The notes under the pieces are model-generated. The model was not told where the DNA came from. It did no database searches and worked only from the letters and a program-made list of their open reading frames with translations. Source: Hallerella sp963629575 (lineage in GTDB: Bacteria > Fibrobacterota > Fibrobacteria > Fibrobacterales > Fibrobacteraceae). Taken from it: 26,270 bases of DNA. Positions 7,994 to 16,242 of the stretch are shown piece by piece. The DNA lies in contig CAVGIM010000043.1 in the NCBI GenBank assembly GCA_963629575.1, positions 1 through 26,270 on the forward strand, written 5' to 3'. How positions within the stretch are numbered: position 1 is the first letter of the stretch; each line of letters opens with the position of its first letter. A program made the translations under genes and the position numbers.

Positions 7994-9495
7994 ACAAACG
8001 AATCGATTCCGTGATGTTGCAACAGGCGCTGTTGCGCCGAGTTCATGCGTTCCTCGATCCGGCGTCGCAGGGAATGCATGACGTTCAGGTAGATTCTTTC
8101 TCCGCCGAGCTGGTCTTCGACCCCGTCGTCGATACTCGGGTTGTCGTTCACTTCGATGACCATCGGCTTGCCGTTCACCTCTTTGAGATCGACACCGTAG
8201 AGCCCGTTTCCGATGAGGGCCGCGACGCGGAGCGCCGCCTTGATGATTCCATGGGGAACGTCGTCGAGGGGAACGCAATCGTAAAGCCCGCAGACATCGT
8301 CCTTGTTCTTGGAATTCCAGTTGTAGATTTGCCAGTGGTCCTTTGCCATGTAGTAGCGGCAGGCGTAGAACGGTCGTCCGTCCAGGATGCCGATTCGCCA
8401 GTCGAATTTTGTCGGCGTGAATTCCTGCGCGATGATGAGGTCGCTCCCTTCGAACATCTTGTCGAGCTGGGTCTGCAGTTCCTCTTCGTCCTTGACTTTT
8501 ACGACTCCCATGGAAAAGCTCGAATCCGGCGCCTTGAGAATCATCGGAAAGCCGATAGCCTTGGAAAGCTCGTGCCGGTTTTCGGAATGGGCGATAATCG
8601 TGTGCGGCGCGGGAATCTTTCCGACGGTCATGAGTTCCTGCAGATAGACCTTGTTCGAACAGCGGAGAATGCTGTCCGGATCGTCGATGACGGCGATGCC
8701 TTCGGACTGGGCGCGCCTTGCAAAGGCATAGGTGTGATGGTTGACGTTCGTCGTTTCCCGGATGAAGAGAGCGTCAAATTCGCCGACTCGGTGATAATCC
8801 TTTTTCGTGATGAGTTCGACGCGGAATCCCGTCTTTTCCGCGGCCGCGATAAATTTCTGGATGGCCTTGGCGTTCGATGGCGGTTCCTTTTCGTCGGGAT
8901 TCACGAGAATGGCGAGGTCGTACAGGTATTCGTCCGGGTGTGCCGACGTGAAACGGCTCTTGTCGAAATATTCCTTGGCGAACTGATCGACCATGTCCAG
9001 GTGGGATTCCGGAATCTCGTTTACGCAGATAGGGCCGATGCTCTGGATGAGCCATTTCTTCTTGAAGACGAAATGCGCGCGGAGCAGGGGAGCCTGGAAA
9101 AGACGGTAAAGCTCTTCGGAAAGTTCGAGATATTGCGGGCTGACGTTCTGTCCGAAATAGATAGAAAGGGTGAATTCGGTGCCGGTGAGTTTTTTTAAAC
9201 TCTTCTGGATAAGGTCATCGATCTCGTCCGAAATGTTCTTGACGACCGCTGGCGCCTTGAAGTCGCGAATGCTCTTGACGTTGGGAATCACCTTGTGCCC
9301 GCGAGCCTCCGCGAGGAGCGAGACGTAGTAGCCCTTGCTCTGGTAGCTGTAATCCTTGCAGAGATTGAAGACGCGCACGTTGCGCATCATGGTATAGTCG
9401 GTTTTCGTCAGGTAGTCTTTTGCCGAGACTATATCGACTTCCGGAACATGGAACTTCCAGTTCTTCGGATTGTTTACAACGATGATCTTTTTCAT
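7990..9495 (-). CDS. RimK-like ATP-grasp ligase with RLAN N-terminal domain
   Basis: The 501-residue protein starts at the ATG at 9495, overlapping the stop of the C39-like gene by four bases. Residues about 1-150 (MKKIIVVNNPKNW, YLTKTDYTMM, VFNLCKDYSYQSKGYYVSLL) match what I know as the RimK-like ATP-grasp N-terminal (RLAN) domain. The C-terminal half is an ATP-grasp: GFPMILKAPDSSFSMGV (nucleotide loop), DLIIAQEFTPTKFDWRIGIL, then YGVDLKEVNG and MVIEVNDNPSID with the metal-binding E-x-N-x-N. Such enzymes activate a carboxylate as acylphosphate and join it to an amine, often adding amino acids to peptides or protein C-termini. It may act with the adjacent GCS2 ligase. The substrate is not known. 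Confidence 0.9.
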   Translation of the reverse strand: MKKIIVVNNPKNWKFHVPEVDIVSAKDYLTKTDYTMMRNVRVFNLCKDYSYQSKGYYVSLLAEARGHKVIPNVKSIRDFKAPAVVKNISDEIDDLIQKSLKKLTGTEFTLSIYFGQNVSPQYLELSEELYRLFQAPLLRAHFVFKKKWLIQSIGPICVNEIPESHLDMVDQFAKEYFDKSRFTSAHPDEYLYDLAILVNPDEKEPPSNAKAIQKFIAAAEKTGFRVELITKKDYHRVGEFDALFIRETTNVNHHTYAFARRAQSEGIAVIDDPDSILRCSNKVYLQELMTVGKIPAPHTIIAHSENRHELSKAIGFPMILKAPDSSFSMGVVKVKDEEELQTQLDKMFEGSDLIIAQEFTPTKFDWRIGILDGRPFYACRYYMAKDHWQIYNWNSKNKDDVCGLYDCVPLDDVPHGIIKAALRVAALIGNGLYGVDLKEVNGKPMVIEVNDNPSIDDGVEDQLGGERIYLNVMHSLRRRIEERMNSAQQRLLQHHGIDSFV

Positions 9496-10193
9496 TTTTT
9501 CTTCGGCTGGATGGCGAGAATCAGACTGTCGTAAGTGAGGATGCCTAGCAAGATGCTGTGCACCAGGCGGTTGCGTTCCACTTCGTAGTAGTTGTTGTGG
9601 GCTATCGGATTGGTGCTGTCCGGATCGGCGATGAGAAACTTCTTCTCGTCGCTTTCGCCATAGACGACGATGAAGTGTCCCATCGGATCGCCGTGAATAT
9701 CGTCGAAAACGGACATGTTTTCCGAATTCGTGTATTCGCGCTTGCTCTGGTATAGAAATGTAGTAGAAACGCCCGCGATGAGCGGTACGTCTTTTTTAAA
9801 GTAGCGGTCGAAGAGTCCGGGTCGAAAATCCTTGAGGTTGATGACGCCGCCCGCTTCGAGAAAGCGGATGTAGGCCTTGATGGCGAGCCTTAGCTTGGCG
9901 CGTTTCTTCGCGGCGTATTCCAGCCGGAGCTTTTCGGCAAGCTCCTCCATGGACAGATCGACCCATGTCGGGTCGAAAATCTGCAGGTTGACGGAGTGTA
10001 TGGTCGCGTCGAAGCCGCGCTTGATAGCGTCTAGCCCCAGGAAAACGCCCAGCGTCCCGCCGCCTTCGAGCATCTCGATTTCGTCTATCAGCCTGGGAAG
10101 GGAAATCCTGTAGCCGTAATGGTGATAGATGGCATGCAGACTGGTCGGTCCGCATGTCACGTCGTCCGGCTGGGGAAGTATCTTGACTTCCAT
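9492..10193 (-). CDS. C39-like (papain-fold) cysteine peptidase
   Basis: The 233-residue protein starts nine bases after the dnaJ stop codon; TAGAGG, overlapping the dnaJ stop, serves as ribosome-binding site. All elements of a C39/papain-like catalytic site are visible: Q8 (oxyanion) and C14 in LPQPDDVTCGPTSL, a histidine in MGHFIVVYG and an aspartate in IADPDS. No signal peptide or transporter domain is attached, so it is a stand-alone cytoplasmic enzyme rather than a bacteriocin exporter. Related papain-fold enzymes can hydrolyse peptides or act as acyl or amide transferases. It overlaps the ATP-grasp gene by four bases, so it may trim the product or generate a substrate for the two ligases downstream. 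Confidence 0.85.
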   Translation of the reverse strand: MEVKILPQPDDVTCGPTSLHAIYHHYGYRISLPRLIDEIEMLEGGGTLGVFLGLDAIKRGFDATIHSVNLQIFDPTWVDLSMEELAEKLRLEYAAKKRAKLRLAIKAYIRFLEAGGVINLKDFRPGLFDRYFKKDVPLIAGVSTTFLYQSKREYTNSENMSVFDDIHGDPMGHFIVVYGESDEKKFLIADPDSTNPIAHNNYYEVERNRLVHSILLGILTYDSLILAIQPKKK

Positions 10194-10202
10194 GTGGCGC
10201 CT

Positions 10203-11339
10203 CTACGAGAAGAATCCCTTGACCTTTTCGAGCAGGCTGTTTTCCTTTGCGGTGTCCTTGTCCTTGCGAAGTTCGGCGAGCTGCCTGTAAAGGTCCTTTT
10301 CCTTGGAAGAAAGGTCGGTCGGAATGGAAGCGTTCACCTCGACAAAGAGGTTGCCGCGACTCTTGCCGTTCAGCGGGGGCAGTCCCTGTTCCTTTAGGCG
10401 GAACACGGATCCGGGCTGGGTTCCCGCCTGGATCTTGATGGAAAGCTCTCCGCCTTCGAGTGTCGGGATGCGCTGTGTTCCGCCAAGGGCAAGCTTATAG
10501 ACCGGAATGTCTATCGAACAGTGCAGATCGTCGCCTTCGCGCGTGTAGAAATCGTCCTTCTTTTCGGTGATGACGACGAGAAGGTCTCCCGAAGCGCCTC
10601 CGCGCGGACCCGCGTGTCCTTCGCCGCGGAGCGTCAAGTACTGCCCTTCCGAAATGCCGACCGGAATCTTGATGGAAATCGTTTCCTCTTCGAGGTTCCG
10701 ACCTTCGCCGTGACAGACGGAGCACGGTTTCCCGATGACTTCGCCGAGACCGCCGCAATCCGAGCATACCGATTCGCTGACCATCTGGAAGAACGACCGC
10801 GTCACGCGCTGGATACGACCCGTACCATGGCATGTCGGGCATGTCTTGACGTCCGAACCGCCCCTGCCCGCGCACTCCGTACAGGGCGCATAGCGTTTCA
10901 GGCGGACTTTCTTGGTTGCACCTTCGAGAATTTCCTTGTAGGAAAGGGCGATTCGAATCTGGAGATCCTGTCCACGCGGCGGTCCTTGCCGCGAAGATCT
11001 CGACGACCGGCCGAATCCGCCAAACCCGCCACCAAAGATGTCTCCGAACTGGCTGAAGATGTCCTCGAAATTGCTGAATCCGCCGAACCCGCCGGCTCCG
11101 CCTGCGCCACCGCCCGGCATCGCGTGTCCGAACTGATCGTATTGGGCGCGCTTCTTCGGGTCGGAAAGAACTTCGTAGGCTTCGGCAGCCTCCTTGAACT
11201 TTTCTTCCGCCTCCTTGTTGCCGGGGTTCTTGTCCGGGTGATACTTGATGGCGAGCTTCTTGTAGGCGTGCTTGATTTCGTCCGCGCTAGCGCTTTTCGC
11301 AACGCCCAATACTTCGTAGTAATCTCTTTTCTCTGCCAT
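10203..11339 (-). CDS. dnaJ: Chaperone protein DnaJ (Hsp40)
   Basis: The 378-residue protein is a full-length type I DnaJ. The J domain (about 1-70) contains YYEVLGV and the HPD tripeptide in KYHPDKNPG. A Gly/Phe-rich region follows (about 75-115). A zinc-binding domain with four C-x2-C-x-G-x-G repeats (CTECAGRG, CPTCHGTG, CSDCGGLG, CSVCHGEG) and the C-terminal substrate-binding domain complete it. It stimulates the ATPase of DnaK and delivers unfolded proteins. It lies 92 bases downstream of dnaK behind a hairpin that may lower its expression, and nine bases before the amidoligase cluster. Transcription probably comes from the dnaK promoter. The Shine-Dalgarno sequence before the ATG is weak. 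Confidence 0.97.
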   Translation of the reverse strand: MAEKRDYYEVLGVAKSASADEIKHAYKKLAIKYHPDKNPGNKEAEEKFKEAAEAYEVLSDPKKRAQYDQFGHAMPGGGAGGAGGFGGFSNFEDIFSQFGDIFGGGFGGFGRSSRSSRQGPPRGQDLQIRIALSYKEILEGATKKVRLKRYAPCTECAGRGGSDVKTCPTCHGTGRIQRVTRSFFQMVSESVCSDCGGLGEVIGKPCSVCHGEGRNLEEETISIKIPVGISEGQYLTLRGEGHAGPRGGASGDLLVVITEKKDDFYTREGDDLHCSIDIPVYKLALGGTQRIPTLEGGELSIKIQAGTQPGSVFRLKEQGLPPLNGKSRGNLFVEVNASIPTDLSSKEKDLYRQLAELRKDKDTAKENSLLEKVKGFFS

Positions 11340-11370
11340 AATTCGTTCCGTGTAAAAGGATCAAATACAT

Positions 11371-11405
11371 AAAAGGATTTCCCTTCCTCGCGAAAGGAAA
11401 ATCCT
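11371..11405 (-). terminator. Hairpin between dnaK and dnaJ, possible partial terminator
   Basis: On the minus strand AGGATTTTCCTTT pairs with AAGGGAAATCCT around a short loop, followed by TTTTATG. The stem is imperfect and the U-tract short, so it probably attenuates rather than stops transcription, or protects the 3' end of a dnaK transcript. Confidence 0.5.
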
Positions 11406-11431
11406 CGTTATTCTCTAGTCGGCAAGTCGCA

Positions 11432-13351
11432 TTATTTCTTCTTGTCGTCGTCAACGACTGTGTAGTCTGCGTCGATCGGACCGTCGTTCTTGCCGTTTCC
11501 CTTCGGAGCTTCGCTTGCATGCGGAGCGGAAGAGGCATCCGCGGAAGGACCGCCCTGGGCGGCTCCGGCCATCGAGGAAATCATGCTCTGCAGCTTGTTG
11601 ATTGCCGCGTCGATTTCGTCCTTGGAACCGTTTTCTTTCTTGTCCTTGATTTCCTGGATAGCGGCTTCGAGCTGGCTCTTGGTATCCGCCGGGATCTTGT
11701 CGCCGAGTTCCTTCAGTTGCTTTTCCGCCTGATAGACTGTCTGTTCGGCGCGGTTCTTCGCATCTTCGCGTTCGCGGTCCGCCTTGTCCTTTTCGGCGTT
11801 CGCCTCGGCGTCCTTCTTCATGCGTTCGATATCCGCTTCGGAAAGACCGCTCGATGTCGTAATCTTGATGGACTGTTCCTTGCCGGTTTCCTTGTCCTTG
11901 GCGCTGACGTGGACGATGCCGTTCGCGTCGATGTCGAAAGTGACTTCGATCTGGGGCACTCCGCGCGGCTTCGGGCTGATGCCGGTGAGATCAAAGTGTC
12001 CGAGGGTGCGGTTGTCGCGAGCGTATGTGCGTTCGCCCTGCAAGACGTGAATCGTCACGGCGGACTGGTTGTCTTCGGCCGTGCTGAAGACCTGGCTCTT
12101 CTTGGTCGGAATGGTCGTGTTGCGGTCGATGAGCTTTGTCATCACGCCGCCGAGCGTTTCGATACCGAGGGAAAGCGGTGTCACGTCGAGCAGAAGGACG
12201 TCCTTCACGGAAGAGTCTCCCGAAAGAACGGCTCCCTGGACCGCGGCGCCGATGGCCACGACTTCGTCCGGGTTTACGCCCTTGTTCGGTTCCTTGCCGA
12301 AAAATTCCTTGACCTTCGCCTGGACCGCCGGAATGCGGGTCGATCCGCCGACGAGAATCACTTCGTCAATGTCGGAGAGGTTCAGTCCCGAATCCTGCAG
12401 GCACTTCTTGCAGGGACCGACGGTACGCTCCACGAGGTGCGCGGTGATCTGGTCGAATTTCGCACGGGTGAGCGTCAAGTCCAAGTGCTTCGGACCTGTG
12501 GCGTCTGCGGTGATGAACGGCAGGTTGATGTTTGTCGAAGTTGTCGCGGAGAGGTCGATCTTCGCCTTTTCCGCGGCGTCCTTCAGGCGCTGCAGGGCCA
12601 TCTTGTCGCTCTTCAGGTCGATTCCCGGATTCGCCTTCTTGAATTCATCGTTGATCCAGTCGATGATGACTTCGTCGAAGTTGTCGCCGCCGAGCATCGT
12701 ATCGCCATTTGTCGCCTTGACGGTGAACATGCCGTCGTCGATTTCAAGGATGGAAATATCGAAGGTTCCGCCGCCGAGGTCATAGACCGCGACCTTTTCG
12801 CTCTTTTTCGAATCGAGTCCGTAGGCGAGAGCCGCCGCGGTCGGTTCGTTCACGATTCGGAGAACGTCGAGACCCGCGATCTTTCCGGCGTCCTTTGTCG
12901 CCTGGCGCTGGGAATCGCTAAAGTAGGCGGGAACGGTGATCACGGCCTGCGTGACCGGCTGTCCCAGGTAGTCTTCCGCGGTCTTCTTCATCGCCTGCAG
13001 GACCATTGCCGAAATTTCGGGAGGGGCGAATTCCTTGTCTCCGATCTTTACGCGGAGCAGGTCGCTTCCCGAACCGACAATCTTGTAGGGCATGTGCTTT
13101 TCCGCATCGCTGCATTCCCCGGCGCGACGTCCCATGAAACGCTTGATGGAATAGATAGTGTTTTCCGGATTGGTAATCGCCTGGCGCTTTGCGACGTGCC
13201 CGACGAGCCGTTCTCCGTTCTTTCCGAACGCGACGATGGACGGGGTGGTGCGGAATCCTTCCGCGTTGGCGATGACGACAGGCTTTCCGCCTTCCATTAC
13301 GGCGACGCAGCTGTTTGTCGTTCCTAAGTCGATACCGATAATCTTGCTCAT
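11432..13351 (-). CDS. dnaK: Chaperone protein DnaK (Hsp70)
   Basis: The 639-residue protein is full length. The ATPase domain starts MSKIIGIDLGTTNSCV and contains AVYDLGGGTFDISIL and ILVGGSTRIPAV. The substrate-binding domain follows, with LLDVTPLSLGIETLGG before it and a helical lid. It ends in a disordered tail with the usual acidic end (DADYTVVDDDKKK). It binds hydrophobic segments of nascent or stress-unfolded proteins in an ATP cycle driven by DnaJ and GrpE. The ATG at 13351 is preceded by AAGGAGATTTATCC. Upstream lie an exact sigma-54 type promoter and a 17-bp palindrome, with no CIRCE. grpE is just upstream but has its own promoter of the same type. Confidence 0.99.
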   Translation of the reverse strand: MSKIIGIDLGTTNSCVAVMEGGKPVVIANAEGFRTTPSIVAFGKNGERLVGHVAKRQAITNPENTIYSIKRFMGRRAGECSDAEKHMPYKIVGSGSDLLRVKIGDKEFAPPEISAMVLQAMKKTAEDYLGQPVTQAVITVPAYFSDSQRQATKDAGKIAGLDVLRIVNEPTAAALAYGLDSKKSEKVAVYDLGGGTFDISILEIDDGMFTVKATNGDTMLGGDNFDEVIIDWINDEFKKANPGIDLKSDKMALQRLKDAAEKAKIDLSATTSTNINLPFITADATGPKHLDLTLTRAKFDQITAHLVERTVGPCKKCLQDSGLNLSDIDEVILVGGSTRIPAVQAKVKEFFGKEPNKGVNPDEVVAIGAAVQGAVLSGDSSVKDVLLLDVTPLSLGIETLGGVMTKLIDRNTTIPTKKSQVFSTAEDNQSAVTIHVLQGERTYARDNRTLGHFDLTGISPKPRGVPQIEVTFDIDANGIVHVSAKDKETGKEQSIKITTSSGLSEADIERMKKDAEANAEKDKADREREDAKNRAEQTVYQAEKQLKELGDKIPADTKSQLEAAIQEIKDKKENGSKDEIDAAINKLQSMISSMAGAAQGGPSADASSAPHASEAPKGNGKNDGPIDADYTVVDDDKKK

Positions 13352-13387
13352 GGATAAATCTCCTTAATTTTTTTTCGCCTTTGAATT

Positions 13388-13403
13388 AGCAAAATGCGTG
13401 CCA
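13388..13403 (-). promoter_or_regulatory. Sigma-54 (-24/-12) promoter of dnaK
   Basis: On the minus strand the sequence reads TTGGCACGCATTTTGCT, an exact match to TGGCACG-N4-TTGC with preferred flanking bases. The predicted start is near 13377, giving a leader of about 26 bases that contains the Shine-Dalgarno sequence. The same 15-base core occurs before grpE. Confidence 0.85.
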
Positions 13404-13452
13404 ATTTTCAAAGTGCCTTAAATTTGTTGTTTTGGCGTTCGTTTTCGGAAAA

Positions 13453-13469
13453 CGTTTCATTTTGAAGCG
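13453..13469. promoter_or_regulatory. Putative enhancer-binding-protein site (UAS) for dnaK
   Basis: On the minus strand it reads CGCTTCAAAATGAAACG, a palindrome with a 3-base centre. It is centred about 84 bp upstream of the predicted dnaK start and overlaps the grpE stop codon. It matches the palindromes before grpE and groES (consensus YGYTTCA-AAR-TKAAACR). Confidence 0.65.
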
Positions 13470-14089
13470 GTTCCGGAAGAAACGATGACCTTTGCCGTTT
13501 TCAAGAGCTTGTTCTTGAGCTTGTAGCCTTTCTGGAAAACCTGGATCACGTGAGACTCGGGAATCTTGTCCGAGGCTTGGCGCATCAGGGCTTCGTGATA
13601 GTTCGGGTCAAAAGGCTCTCCAACCGGATCGAGCTGTTCCAGGCCAGCGTCCTTCAGAATCTTCGCGAACTGGTCGTGAATCATCTGGATGCCCTTGGCG
13701 AATGCGTCGTAGTCCTTTTGCCGGTTGTTGTCCGGATGGGCGGCGCGCTCGAAGTTGTCGAGAACTTCGGAAAGCTTTTCGAGAAGCTTGGCGTTGGCCG
13801 TTTCGATTAAGTCTAGCTGTTCCTTGGCGGTGCGACGGCGGAAATTGTCGAATTCGGCCATCAGGCGGACATAGCGATCCTTGTTTTCGGCGACTTGCGC
13901 CTTGAGCGTATCGATTTCCTCCTTGGCCCTGTCCAGTTCGGAAATTTCGGCGGGCTTGTCCGCTTCTTCTTTTTCGTCGTTCTTTTCGACGTTTTGCTCG
14001 GCCTGTTTTTCGGCTGTGGAATTCATCGCCTCTTCCGCTTTCTGGACGATTTCGTCGCTTTCGGGGGCGTTCTTGCTTTCTTCGGACAT
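13457..14089 (-). CDS. grpE: Nucleotide exchange factor GrpE
   Basis: The 210-residue protein starts at the ATG at 14089 (MSEESKNAPES), preceded by AAGGG; upstream in-frame starts would cover the promoter and were rejected. It has an acidic N-terminal tail, a long coiled-coil helix (about 70-110, ELDRAKEEIDTLKAQVAENKD) and the conserved GrpE core (RLMAEFDNFRRRTAKE, DNFERA, KGIQMIHDQF, LEQLDPVGEPFDPNYHEA). It promotes ADP release from DnaK. The gene is separate from dnaK, with its own sigma-54 type promoter. No hrcA is next to it, unlike the common hrcA-grpE-dnaK-dnaJ arrangement. Confidence 0.97.
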   Translation of the reverse strand: MSEESKNAPESDEIVQKAEEAMNSTAEKQAEQNVEKNDEKEEADKPAEISELDRAKEEIDTLKAQVAENKDRYVRLMAEFDNFRRRTAKEQLDLIETANAKLLEKLSEVLDNFERAAHPDNNRQKDYDAFAKGIQMIHDQFAKILKDAGLEQLDPVGEPFDPNYHEALMRQASDKIPESHVIQVFQKGYKLKNKLLKTAKVIVSSGTASK

Positions 14090-14128
14090 GGTTTTCCCTT
14101 TATCGTTTGATAATCCAAAATTATAACA

Positions 14129-14143
14129 GCAAAATGCGTGCCA
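14129..14143 (-). promoter_or_regulatory. Sigma-54 (-24/-12) promoter of grpE
   Basis: On the minus strand TGGCACGCATTTTGC is an exact match to TGGCACG-N4-TTGC. The predicted start is near 14117, leaving a leader of about 28 bases. A TATAAT hexamer lies just downstream (14120-14125), but I see no matching -35 box at the right distance. Confidence 0.85.
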
Positions 14144-14184
14144 TTTGGACTTTAGGAGAAAAAGTGCCGATTGGGACGATTTCC

Positions 14185-14201
14185 TGTTTAATTTTGAAAC
14201 A
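14185..14201. promoter_or_regulatory. Putative enhancer-binding-protein site (UAS) for grpE
   Basis: On the minus strand it reads TGTTTCAAAATTAAACA, a palindrome with one imperfect pair, centred about 76 bp upstream of the predicted grpE start. It differs from the groES palindrome at two positions. It sits directly downstream of the groEL terminator. Confidence 0.65.
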
Positions 14202-14207
14202 AAACGC

Positions 14208-14247
14208 AAAAAAAAACAGCCCGGTGCCGCATGGCGGTGCCGGACTG
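14208..14247 (-). terminator. Rho-independent terminator of groES-groEL
   Basis: On the minus strand CAGTCCGG and inner CCGC pair with GCGG and CCGGGCTG around a small loop (one 2x2 mismatch), followed by nine T residues. It begins about 20 bases after the groEL stop codon. Confidence 0.9.
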
Positions 14248-14267
14248 CTTTACGGAATTTGGAAAGA

Positions 14268-15899
14268 TTACATCATTCCGCCCATTCCGCCGCCCATGCC
14301 TTGCGGCATCGGAGCTGGCTTGTCTTCCTTCTTTTCGGCGATGACGCAGTCCGTCGAGAGAAGCATCGACGCAATGGAAGATGCGTTCTTCAGAGCGGTC
14401 TTTGTCACCTTGGCCGGATCGATAACGCCGGCGGCGATGAGGTCTTCGTAGGTGTCCGTCTTGGCGTTGTAGCCGAAGCCGTCCTTGCCTTCCTTGACCT
14501 TGTTCACGATGACGGAATCTTCGAGACCCGCATTCTTCACAATCTGGCGAAGCGGCTCCTCGATGGCGCGGCGAATGATCTTTGCGCCCGTCTGTTCGTC
14601 GGCGTTGTCGAGCTTGAGTTCGTCGATTGCGCTTGCCGCGCGGATGAGCGCCACTCCGCCGCCCGGAACGATGCCTTCTTCGACTGCGGCACGGGTTGCA
14701 TGCATCGCGTCATCGACACGGTCCTTCTTTTCCTTCATTTCGACTTCGGTCGCTGCGCCGACCTTGATTACGGCAACGCCACCGGCGAGCTTTGCCAGGC
14801 GTTCCTGGAGCTTTTCGCGATCGTAGTCGCTGGTCGTCGTCTCGATCTGCTTCTTGATCTGGCCGACACGAGCCTTGATGGCGGCGGCATCGCCCGCACC
14901 CTCGACAATTGTCGTGTTGTCCTTGGTGATGGTGACGGACTTCGCGCGTCCGAGAACCGTAATCGGAGCGTCTTCGAGCTTTGCGCCGGTCTCTTCCGAG
15001 ACGAGCTGGCCACCGGTCAGAATCGCGATATCCTGGAGCATCGCCTTGCGACGGTCACCGAATCCCGGAGCCTTGACGGCCGCGACTTTCAGCGTTCCGC
15101 GGATCTTGTTTACGACGAGCGTAGCGAGCGCTTCGCCATCGACATCTTCGGCGACGATGAGGAGCGCCTTGCCCTGCTTTGCGACCTGTTCGAGAATCGG
15201 AAGCAGATCCTTCATCGAGCTTATCTTCTTGTCGTAGAGCAGGATGAACGGATTTTCGAGGCTCACTTCCATCGTTTCCGTGTTGGTCGCGAAATACGGG
15301 GAAAGATAGCCGCGGTCAAACTGCATGCCTTCGACGACATCGAGAGTCGTTTCGGCGGTCTTCGATTCTTCGAGAGTGATGACGCCGTCCTTGCCGACCT
15401 TTTCCATCGCGCCGGCGAGAAGTTCGCCGATTTCGGCGTCATTGTTTGCGGAAATCGTCGCCACCTGGGCGATGTGTTCCTTGCCGTTTACCTTGACGGC
15501 CATCTTGGCGAGCTTTTCGATGACGGCGTTTACGGCCGCATCCATGCCGCGCTTGATGTCCATCGGATTTGCGCCCGCGGCGACATTCTTGAGACCTTCG
15601 CGGGTAATCGCCTGCGCGAGGACTGTCGCTGTCGTCGTTCCGTCGCCCGCGGCGTCGCTAGTCTTGCTTGCGACTTCCTTCGCCATCTGGGCACCGAGAT
15701 TTTCGTAGGTATCTTCGAGTTCGACTTCCTTCGCGACGGTCACGCCGTCTTTCGTAACGTTCGGGGCCCCGTAGGACTTGCCGATCATCACGTTGCGGCC
15801 CTTGGGACCCAAGGTGACCTTGACCGCGTTGGCGAGCTTGTCTACGCCCTTCATCAATGCTTCGCGGGCGGCTACGTCGAATTTCAGTTGCTTTGCCAT
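14268..15899 (-). CDS. groEL: 60 kDa chaperonin GroEL
   Basis: The 543-residue protein is full length, with the usual start MAKQLKFDVAAREALMKGVDKLANAVKVTLGPKGRNV, cut here for reading as: MAKQLKFDVA, KVTLGPKGRNV, DGTTTATVLAQ (ATP-binding loop) and AAVEEGIVPGGGVALI. The tail is the glycine/methionine-rich repeat GMGGGMGGMM. It forms the double-ring chamber that folds proteins with ATP and the GroES lid in the cytoplasm. It follows groES by 31 bases, and a strong terminator follows it. The long open frame on the opposite strand is a codon-bias shadow. Confidence 0.99.
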   Translation of the reverse strand: MAKQLKFDVAAREALMKGVDKLANAVKVTLGPKGRNVMIGKSYGAPNVTKDGVTVAKEVELEDTYENLGAQMAKEVASKTSDAAGDGTTTATVLAQAITREGLKNVAAGANPMDIKRGMDAAVNAVIEKLAKMAVKVNGKEHIAQVATISANNDAEIGELLAGAMEKVGKDGVITLEESKTAETTLDVVEGMQFDRGYLSPYFATNTETMEVSLENPFILLYDKKISSMKDLLPILEQVAKQGKALLIVAEDVDGEALATLVVNKIRGTLKVAAVKAPGFGDRRKAMLQDIAILTGGQLVSEETGAKLEDAPITVLGRAKSVTITKDNTTIVEGAGDAAAIKARVGQIKKQIETTTSDYDREKLQERLAKLAGGVAVIKVGAATEVEMKEKKDRVDDAMHATRAAVEEGIVPGGGVALIRAASAIDELKLDNADEQTGAKIIRRAIEEPLRQIVKNAGLEDSVIVNKVKEGKDGFGYNAKTDTYEDLIAAGVIDPAKVTKTALKNASSIASMLLSTDCVIAEKKEDKPAPMPQGMGGGMGGMM

Positions 15900-15930
15900 G
15901 TTTGAATTCTCCTAGTCAATAAATTCTGTG

Positions 15931-16212
15931 TTAGAGGATTGCGAAAATATCGCTTTCACGGACGATCAGATAGTCCTTGCCTTCGACCGCGACTTCGGTT
16001 CCGCTGTACTTGCCGTAGAGAACCTTGTCGCCGACTTTCACGTCCATCGCGACCGTCTTGCCGCATTCGTCCTTCTTGCCGGGACCGACCGCAACGACCG
16101 TTCCCTGCATCGGCTTTTCCTTTGCGTTGTCGGGAATGTAGAGACCGCTTTCGGTTTTGGCTTCTGCCGGAGCGGGTTCGATTAAGACTCTGTCTGCAAG
16201 TGGCTTGATCAT
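15931..16212 (-). CDS. groES: Co-chaperonin GroES (Hsp10)
   Basis: The 93-residue protein is of normal length. It starts MIKPLADRVLIEP and shows the mobile loop region (ESGLYIPDNAKEKPMQGTVVAVGPG), the VKVGDKVLYGKYSGTEV strand pair and the end YLIVRESDIFAIL. It caps GroEL. The ATG is preceded by GAGGTAAAATCACC. The roughly 56-base leader contains a perfect 6-bp hairpin. Upstream lie an exact sigma-54 type promoter and a 17-bp palindrome, and no CIRCE element is present. The region is shared with the divergent IMP cyclohydrolase gene. Confidence 0.98.
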   Translation of the reverse strand: MIKPLADRVLIEPAPAEAKTESGLYIPDNAKEKPMQGTVVAVGPGKKDECGKTVAMDVKVGDKVLYGKYSGTEVAVEGKDYLIVRESDIFAIL

Positions 16213-16242
16213 GGTGATTTTACCTCGTTTGTTGAAATTTGC

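Noticed and set aside
11519..13327. 602-codon open frame antisense to dnaK
   Set aside because: It follows the codon bias of dnaK read backwards, has low-complexity Arg/Val/Leu-rich sequence, no domain and no RBS. Such shadow frames are common opposite highly biased genes.
13440..13454. Palindrome CGTTTTC-G-GAAAACG between grpE and dnaK
   Set aside because: Considered as a grpE terminator, but no U-tract follows. It may be part of the control region, but nothing supports a specific role.
14120..14125. TATAAT hexamer just downstream of the grpE -12 element
   Set aside because: It looks like a perfect -10 box, but there is no -35-like sequence 16-18 bases upstream, so I did not call a second promoter.
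14145..15905. 586-codon open frame antisense to groEL
   Set aside because: Same reasoning: composition artefact opposite a strongly codon-biased gene, and it would read through the groEL terminator and grpE control region.
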